A stretch of 31,024 nt of DNA. Origin: JAJPXC01 sp964562375 (GTDB taxonomy: Bacteria > Bacteroidota > Bacteroidia > Bacteroidales > Muribaculaceae). The notes under the pieces are model-generated. The model saw only the letters and a program-made list of their open reading frames with translations, was not told the DNA's origin and did no database searches. The translations under genes were made by a program, and so were the position numbers. Each line of letters opens with the position of its first letter. The first letter of the stretch is position 1. This document shows, piece by piece, positions 1 to 7,700 of this stretch. The stretch lies in contig CAZLSW010000034.1 in assembly GCA_964562375.1 (NCBI GenBank), positions 1-31,024 on the forward strand. The letters are read 5' to 3'.

Positions 1-73
1 GCCTCGCGGTAAGAGTCGCTTAGCCTTATCTCAAATTTTTAACGAACTATTGATTGTGGAACCCTACAAGATT

Positions 74-1252
74 ATGAAACAGCTTCTCCTACTAAGCGAC
101 GCCGAGCAACAACGCCGGCTCTCCCCTATACGACAAATGATGGCCGACGGAGCCATCGCCGCTGCTCTCGTCACCGATAACGCCAACCTTTACTACCTCA
201 CCGGTCGCGTGTTCGCCGGGATGATATACCTACCCCGCGAGGGCCAGCCAGTGTATCTGGTGCGCCGCCCAGTAGAGTTGGAAGGGCCCGGGGTAGTCTA
301 CTTTTCCGGCACCCGGGAGATTCCGGCTGAATTGGAGCGTCGAGGTTTGTCCAAGCCTTCCACACTCGGCCTGGAAATGGATGTGACCCCCTACTCCACC
401 GTTGTAAGATACACCAAGCTTTGGCACGAGGCCACCCCCGTCAACCTATCCCCTATTATGCGACAAGCGCGCTCGGTAAAAACCGAGGAGGAGATACACC
501 TCATAGAACGCTCTGGCGTATGCCACGAGCGCGTCTACCGCCGAATTCCACGAGTGTTCAAGCCGGGCATGACCGACCTCGAGCTACAGGTGGAAATCGA
601 GCGAATGTCGCGGCTCGAGGGTTGCCTGGGTCAATTCCGTATCTCGGGTGAAACCATGGAAATCTACATGGGCAACGTTATTACCGGCGACAACGCCGAT
701 GCTCCCTCACCCTACGACTTCGCAATGGGAGGCGCTGGGCTTGACCCTTCCCTTCCCGTGGGCGCCGACGGCTCGGAAATCCGCCGCGGCAACACCGTGA
801 TGGTCGACATGAACGGCAACTTCACGGGCTACATGACCGACATGAGCCGCACGTTCGCCTTCGGTGACATTGAGCCGCTTGCCCTGAAAGCTCACGAATG
901 CTCGCGCGAGATTCTCCGTGCCCTCGAGCCAATGGCTCGTCCTGGTGTGGAAGCTAAAATCCTCTACGACACCGCTTACGACATGGCGCGCGAAGCCCAA
1001 CTCGAAGCCTACTTTATGGGTCACCGCCAGCACGCCGGATTCATCGGCCATGGTATCGGCATCGAGGTCAACGAGGCACCCGTGATAGCTCCCCGATCCC
1101 GCGACATCCTCGCCGAGCGCAATGTAATCGCCCTCGAGCCAAAATTTGTCATCCCCCACGTGGGAGCCGTCGGCGTTGAGAACTCCTACGTCGTCACCCC
1201 CACCGGCCTCCGCTGCCTCACCAACGCCCCTGAGGAACTCCTCCCCCTATAA
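74..1252 (+). CDS. M24-family Xaa-Pro peptidase (aminopeptidase P / prolidase-like)
   Basis: Probable cytosolic metallopeptidase cleaving Xaa-Pro bonds. The protein is 392 aa from the ATG at 74. A TTG-started reading from 50 adds eight residues, and I prefer the ATG. Residues 1-125 look like a creatinase-type N domain and about 135-390 is the pita-bread M24 fold. All five metal ligands are visible in order: D245 (MVDMNG), D256 (MTDMSR), H326 (GHGIGIE), E355 (ALEPKF) and E369 (GVENSY). The length is normal and I see no damage. The stop codon lies inside the first unit of a 16-bp tandem repeat. The gene converges on the large minus-strand gene and has no visible link to the polysaccharide locus. 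Family assignment is firm; the exact substrate (dipeptide or longer peptide) cannot be read from sequence. Confidence 0.9.
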   Translation: MKQLLLLSDAEQQRRLSPIRQMMADGAIAAALVTDNANLYYLTGRVFAGMIYLPREGQPVYLVRRPVELEGPGVVYFSGTREIPAELERRGLSKPSTLGLEMDVTPYSTVVRYTKLWHEATPVNLSPIMRQARSVKTEEEIHLIERSGVCHERVYRRIPRVFKPGMTDLELQVEIERMSRLEGCLGQFRISGETMEIYMGNVITGDNADAPSPYDFAMGGAGLDPSLPVGADGSEIRRGNTVMVDMNGNFTGYMTDMSRTFAFGDIEPLALKAHECSREILRALEPMARPGVEAKILYDTAYDMAREAQLEAYFMGHRQHAGFIGHGIGIEVNEAPVIAPRSRDILAERNVIALEPKFVIPHVGAVGVENSYVVTPTGLRCLTNAPEELLPL

Positions 1253-1308
1253 CCCACCTTCCCTATAACCCACCTTCCCTATAACGCGCCAGCCCTATAA
1301 CGCGCCAG
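1245..1308. repeat. Four 16-bp tandem repeats overlapping the M24 stop codon
   Basis: Four adjacent 16-bp units run from 1245 to 1308. Units 1 and 2 read CCCTATAACCCACCTT and units 3 and 4 read CCCTATAACGCGCCAG, so the array is two pairs of identical copies sharing the first nine bases. The TAA stop of the M24 gene (1250-1252) falls in unit 1, and every unit repeats CTATAA. The following bases (CCCGTAGGGGGA) begin like a fifth, diverged unit. The pattern suggests slippage duplication at the gene end. No function is evident. Confidence 0.9.
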
Positions 1309-1560
1309 CCCGTAGGGGGACGCCCTTGGGCTGCCTTTACCCCTTCAGTCCGGCGCCACAGTGCCCCGCGGTTCGCCGCAGTGGTCCCCGATGCTTTCAC
1401 TCTGCTACTCGAGTCGCCGCCACGTCAGCCGCCTCCCGCTTCGCCGAATTTTCACGTTTTTCATCAACTAAAACTACCAGATTCTCAAAGTTTTCCACTA
1501 ACTTTGTGGCATCGTTAAGCTCTTGGACGGTGTAGTTGTGGGCATGGGGCCCACGCCGAC
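1309..1560. other. Gene-poor spacer with a weak minus-strand ORF remnant
   Basis: No intact gene is convincing here. A minus-strand frame is open from a GTG at 1606 down to 1397 (69 codons, including LVAVDKSKALEWLSRRG and LVENFENLVVLVDEKRE). Its composition is protein-like and it lies directly behind the frame-shifted kinase-like fragments, so it may be a further piece of the decayed 3' end of the large gene or of a lost neighbour. I recognise no family. The stretch 1309-1400 is GC-rich with short inverted segments. Confidence 0.35.
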
Positions 1561-1712
1561 TTAGCCATTCAAGAGCTTTCGATTTGTCAACAGCCACCAA
1601 AAACACTCGTCAACGCTCAGCGACTTGGCGGTTCTAAAGTCCACCAAAGGCTGTCCCAGGATCCCCCAAATTTGCCGTCTATCTCTCCGTAACCCAAAAT
1701 CTCATAAGCCAT
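1561..1712 (-). pseudogene. Frame-shifted remnant of the kinase-like C-terminal module of the large polyvalent gene
   Basis: The large ORF ends with ...GRGTDSDVYLGKDGL, which looks like the glycine-rich start of a protein-kinase-like fold. Recognisable continuation is present but out of frame. From 1712 the +1 frame reads MAYEILGYGEIDGKF. After a G5 run the third frame reads WGILGQPLVDFRTAKSLSVDE and stops at 1561. Read in order these make one plausible domain broken by a deletion (the lobe between KDG and AYEILGYG is missing) and by an indel at the G run. This is direct frame reading plus my recollection of how such modules continue in other polyvalent proteins; no alignment was made. The remnant implies the gene was once longer. 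Confidence 0.6.
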
Positions 1713-4700
1713 CTTTGCCTAAATACACATCGCTATCCGTCCCCCTGCCTATCGGCGTGGGATTATCCGTGAACTCGCTCAGGTCGGTGTGCCAGTGTCC
1801 TGTCGCTTGGGCCCACCCTTTGAGCGCTTCCTTCTTTCGCTCCTCAATCTTTCTTCTTCCTTCGCTACCAAAGCGTTCATTCGGTCGGACTGCGCTTTCG
1901 CAAATGCGTGAGAACAGGGCGTCAACGGCCGCGAGGCCGCGTTCGCTTTCAACCTTTCTTGCCACTGCCTGTGGAAGTCGTTCAGATACTCGTCGTCCAT
2001 ATGGATTCTCCGGGGTTGATTCGTTGATGTATTCCTCTATCGCTCGCAAAGTTACATCATCAAACTCTCCCCGCAAAACTTTTTCGTACATTTCTCTCGC
2101 CCGCACGCGTCGCTCAGCCGCCTTCTTCTGCCGCCGTTGGCTCATCTCCTTGACGCTTCGTCCCGTGATGAACGACGTGGCTTGGTCGATCACGTCGTTG
2201 GTCTCCTTGCGGTCATCCCTACGCTTTGAAGTGAAGAACATCCCGCCACCGCCGCGCGGACCATCGTCATCGCCGCCGTGGTCATCAAGCCCCAAATCCT
2301 GCCGCAACACGATATCCTCGGCCACCTCCATCGGGTCCCCCCTCAACCCACGGTTCTCCAAGTTCAGGCGGCTACGCTTCACCATATACCGCAGCTCAGC
2401 GTCGGTCAACTTCACCCACTTCGGCAAATGGTCAATCCCAAACACATCCATCAACAACCGCTTCGCCCACGCCCTCACCCGGTTCCACACACCCCGCTCG
2501 TCCGCCGTCATCTTCCCCTCGGGTATCTCAGCAAGCTCGCTCATACGCTCCTCTACCGCCACGTCCAGCCGCCACCCGTTCCGGGCAGCCGCCCGAGCCA
2601 CCTCAGCCCGCGTCTTGCCGTCCAAACGCTCGTACAAGTCCATGCACCACCGCGACATCAGCTCGTTCTTCTCGTCCGGCGTCGCGCCCTCCTTGTCCCC
2701 CAACTTCGCCACCAGCTCCCGCAACCCGTAATGACCCGCCGTCTCGTGCAGCACCGTCGCCGCAACGTCAGCCGCGTCACGACACCGCTCGAGATTAATC
2801 ACTATCTGCCCCGTCCGCGGGTCGAAGAACCCCGGCCGTGCCTCCATCATCGCCCGCGTCTCCCGATTGGCCCGGCGATACACGTCAAGCTCGCGCAGCC
2901 CCTCCACTGTGTCGACTATCGTCGCCCCAGTGTTCAGCCGCGACCCCATCCGCTCGGCCGCCTGGCGCTTCGCCCCTACCGCTCCTCGGTCGGCTCCTTG
3001 CCCTCCTTTTGTTCTGCCAAGCGTTTCTTGATGCGTGCCATATCCTTCAAGAACGCCTCCTTTATCTCTCGAAGATACTTCTCGTCTTTCCGACTTCGCC
3101 AAATCTCCTTTTTCTCCATAATCCGTGGCCTTTAATAAAGTGTTGATGTAATCATGGAACTTGGGGTTGACCGAGGATAGCAGCTCTCGCACCACGTCAT
3201 ACTCTACCGACTGTGCCAGAACCTCTGTTATCATCTCATCCGCCAGCTCCAGCGTTCCCGCCTTTGGATAATAAACCTTTGTCAAACGATACGCTTCCGG
3301 ATATTTTCGCGACAACTCTACTATAAGCTCTGGAAGCACCTCCTGCGTATCGGGGTGGATATAGAGTTGATGGTGAATCTCCTCATGTCGAAGATGGTTC
3401 CGTAACGCCCACTCGGTCAATCCGTCCGCAAAGATAACAATCTTCTCGTTACGCCCCAAATACAACGCCCCGGCATTTTTAGCTTCTTCCTTCAGCCGCT
3501 CCGCCGTTATTGGAGCCTCCAATCCCTCGCTAATCCGAGCAAGGAACTCCGCGCTCTCCATATCCTTGGAAGTGCAAATCTCAATCTGGGCCCTTTGTTT
3601 GTCGCCCTTCGACCACTGTTGGACTCGCTCTTCAAGTTCTGGCAAGTCAATTTTACGATTGTCATCTCCCCGCCTCTCGCTGAACCTCATCTCTCCACTG
3701 CCTCGCCTGTACTCCTCCCACGCCTCGAGCGACGCGTTACCAGCCGCGCCCTTCTCAGGCTCCACGATCTCAACCCCTTTCGCCGACAATGCGTCGCGCA
3801 ACCCCGGAGCAACCACGTTGAACGGCACTCCAACGCCATGCTTTTTTAGCCTCGGCGACACCAATTCGGCAACCTCCGCATCGCTCAACACCCGCACAGG
3901 CTTCCGCCATCGGCTAAGGTAAACCTCGCGACCTCCCATCTCCCGGGTCAACCCGCCATCCTTCCAATCAGCCAATCCAGTCGCGTCCTTCGCGTATTTC
4001 GCCTTGTAATCCCCCGCCATCTCGCTCTCGGGTATCTCCACCTCCACCACCACCAAGTTGGGACGATCCCACGCGCTCGAGAACTGGTCGTTCAACGCCC
4101 AGTCGCTCTGATGAAAATAGGGATTGTACGCCGCCGGCACCGACTTGCCGTTGTCCTTCAACAACAGGAATTGTCCTTGCTTCTCCCCGTTCTTGCCCGC
4201 CTTGAACCTCTGTATCTTGTCGGGCCGTTCCTCGCTCTCCTCCCAACGCCCCAATTCCGACGGCTTACGCATCCGCCCGCGCGCCTCCTGGCTGCTCATC
4301 GGCGGATAAAGTTTCCCGTCAATCAGCAACATCGCCGCGTACGCCTTACGTTTGGGACCGCTCTCAAGACGCTCCACCAACTCCTTATCACCTACTACGC
4401 TCCACTCGGGATCCACACCAACCTCGAACATCCCCTCCGACACCTCGTCAACCCTCACCCGCTCGTCACGCTCCAACGTCCTGAACAACAACCCTCCGTT
4501 CCACTGCTCCGGCGCAAGCTGGTCGCGCTCGCGGCCTCGCTCAACACCGCGCACTACCTCCCCCACAGGCTCCCCGTTCACAATCTCCCGAGCCGCCCCG
4601 TCGGCGTCAACGTGCCACTTGCGGGTCTCGCCGTTGGTCGATATGCGCGTGTATCGATAAGAACCGGGAGCGAACGGGTTATTTCCCCAGTCTTCGCGGA

Positions 4701-7700
4701 ACATACGACTCCCTACCGCCTCCTCGCGAAGTCTCAACTTGCCGTCCCTATCAAACTGCTCCCGTAAAAGCGTCTCCCCATGCTCATGCTCGATACGCTG
4801 CAACAATTGGCCGCCATTGTTCCACCACCGCTCCACACCATGCTTCTCCCCGGCTTCGTCGTAATGTATCTCCTGCTCGGGAGCGCGGTTAGCGTGGTAA
4901 GTACGGTAATGCCGTATCTTCCCGTTGTCGTCGTACGTCGTCGCCTCGTACAGGCCTCCGTCTCTGTAGTATATCCGTTTCTCCCCAACACAACATTTAC
5001 GCTCCAAATCCCAATCATACTCCCGCTTAACCTCCCCGTTATCATGGTAATCCACCGTGCGCCGAAAGCCGTTATCGTTAAAGGTCATCTCCGTCTGCAA
5101 CTTGCCATCGGCACTCCACCAGCGGTGCGTCCCCACAGCCTCCCCGGCCTTCCACTCGCTCTCCTCCTTCGGCACACCCTCGCGCCACCACGCCTCATAC
5201 TTGCCGTCGTTCTGGTTGCCCCGCTCGATGTCGCGAACCTCTCCCCATTTGCCGTCCACAGGATTGAAATCCCGAACCCCCCTGCGGCCACCACCCAACC
5301 TCACGCCTACTGGTATACCCACCGAGTTCTTGTCCTGACGGTCCCACCATGTCGCCTCCCCGTCAGCGTACGCCTTGTCCGAATCAGTGTACACGTCAAT
5401 CCCGCGGAACGCCAACAGTTTCCCGTCCTTGAACGCCACCTGCTTCGGCATACCGTTGTAGGTCTGCCAATACCCCCACGACATCTCCGTAAGGTTCCCC
5501 TCCCCGTCACCCTGCAACAGGCACCACGGGTTCGCGTCCTCGCCCCAATGAGTGTTGATCACCTCGCGCATAGCCGCCTGGCCCGCCTTCGTGTCCTCCA
5601 CGTCATAAACCACCAAGCCGTCGGCGAGCTCCCGCTTGTTCGTCAACTGAGGCACCTTGTCCGGGTCTATCGGCTTCTCCTTCACCCTCACCTCCGAGTG
5701 AGCCCTCAGCAGCTCCTGCGGCGACGAGTAACGCATCGGGTCAACCTTCGCCGCGTCGGCCACCTTGATCGCCTTGTCTATCACGTGCATGTCGTTCGGC
5801 AGGTTAACCTCCGAGCTCGCCAGCCAATGAACCGCTATCTTCACCCGGCGGTTCTCCTCCTTCGTGTCCTCCAGCGAGTGAAGGTAATCCAAAGCGTCGC
5901 GACGCATATCCTCGGGCATGTCCGGCCGCTTCCTCTCCAACAGCCGCTCATACTCCGCCCGCGCCCGCTTCCCGATAAACAAGCTCGGCCCCGACTGCTC
6001 CATCAACACCACCTGCGCGTCCCGAGCAACGTCCTCACTATCCTCAAGCAGTTTGGCCCGACGTTCCTTCTCGCTCCAAAGCAGCCGCTCCGAAGCGTTG
6101 CGCGCCTCCACCTCGCCCATCACCGCGTGGTAAATCTCCTCCATGCTTCCCTCACGGATGTCGCTCAAGCGGTCATACTCCCGCTCCCACGCCTCGTATT
6201 GGGGGAACTCCTTGCTGAAATCAGCCAACGCTTTCCGCGTCTCGCCGTAGGGGTCCTTTGATTTTGATGCCGCGTCGAAGCGAGGCTGGTACTTCCCCCA
6301 CGCCGCGTCCATCTTCGACTTCAATTCCCCCATCATCTCCTCAAGCCGCATGGTCGCGTCAATAGGGCTGCTCCCCTTAGCGAATCCCTCGATATGCTGT
6401 ATCGCGTGCTGCACCTCATGTATCAATGAGCCATATACGCTTCTAAGGTAGGTAGGCGTGGAAAACATCTCACTGCATATCGTTATACTTTTCGTTTTGG
6501 GGTTAAACGACCCTCCTTCATCTTGATAGTGAACCTGTTTGAGCGTCACTTGATAATTACGCAATTGAGGATAAGCCTCAAACGCGGGACAATCAGCCAG
6601 CACATCGCCTAATAGTTTCGTCACCTTATGACTGCGCTTGGTTGGACTCTCATTAATAGTAGAGTCCAACTTCTGTAAGTCTCCATAAATTTCAGGACGG
6701 AGCCCCCCGTCCATCTCCTCCCAACGCCACTTGCCGTCAGCGCCCCGCTCCCAGCCCGTCGCAAAACGCAACGCCTGACGGAAATCGTGCGCATTGCCGC
6801 TTGCCAACGCGAAAAATCTTTGTAACTTCGCGTCAACAACGCCGTCGGACGGTGTTCGACCGGAGGGAAATTCGGTATCGTTCACCCGCTCGCCGGCATT
6901 GTTGTATAATTCAACATCCGTCACAAACATGGAGTGAGCGCCAGCCTCCCCGCCGCGATTGGACTGAACTGTGTACCTCACATAGTATTCATTGCCGTCC
7001 AGCGACACCTTGCCCACATAGTTGTCATACGACTCCACATTGGCATGACCTTTATGGGTTGTGCCGTCAGGGCGTTGCTTGCCTTTATAAGCGTCCACCT
7101 CGCTGTAAGCCATCACCGACCGCTCAAACGATTCTCGCAAACCGGGTATCGCTCGTTCAAACAACCCTCCCTCACGATGATTTTTCTTGAACGCCGAACG
7201 ATAGAAGTTGACGGTTTGACCGGTCGCCTTGTTGGTAACGTCGCCAATAGCGTCATATGCGGCTTTAGCGTCGGCTTTATCTTTTGGGAAAGACCCCGCT
7301 TTCACCTCTACAGGAGCCATCTCCCGCACCGCCTTCGCCGCCTTCTGCACGCGCTCGCGCTCCCCTGGATTCCCCTCCAATTCCTTGTACATCTTCTCCC
7401 ATTCCTTAGCGTCGTCCAGATCTTTCATCCTCTTGCCGCCGTCCTTCTTGTCCAGCGCCGCCGCGCCGCGCTCACCCATGATCATTCGCTGAGTTTCGCC
7501 ACACTTGGATGCCTCGCCTCCCTCCCGCAGCGGGTTCACGCCCTGCGCGAGGTCGCGGACTGGCATCGAGCTCCACTCCTCAACCGTAAGGCTCGCCAAA
7601 TCTTCCTTGCTCCACTTGCCGCCGAACGCGTCCCGCACCCACGCCAACGCCTCGCCAAGCCACTTCTTTACGCGCTCCCGAAGCGTCACCGCCTTCGCCA

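Noticed and set aside
50..73. TTG start for the M24 gene, and similar TTG starts for the GH3 (18823), regulator (27164) and susC (27357) genes
   Set aside because: Each has a better in-frame ATG just downstream that fits the signal peptide, the neighbouring stop or the promoter position.
1344..1396. GC-rich inverted segments after the 16-bp repeats as an attachment site
   Set aside because: No matching direct copy was found near 9200 or elsewhere at the far side of the giant gene.
4780..6261. Long plus-strand ORF (493 codons) opposite the giant gene, and similar ones at 6934-8409, 1625-2731 and 7505-8341
   Set aside because: All lie antisense to the giant gene and have shadow-type composition (runs of Leu, His, Arg, Pro or Ser) with no domain motif.
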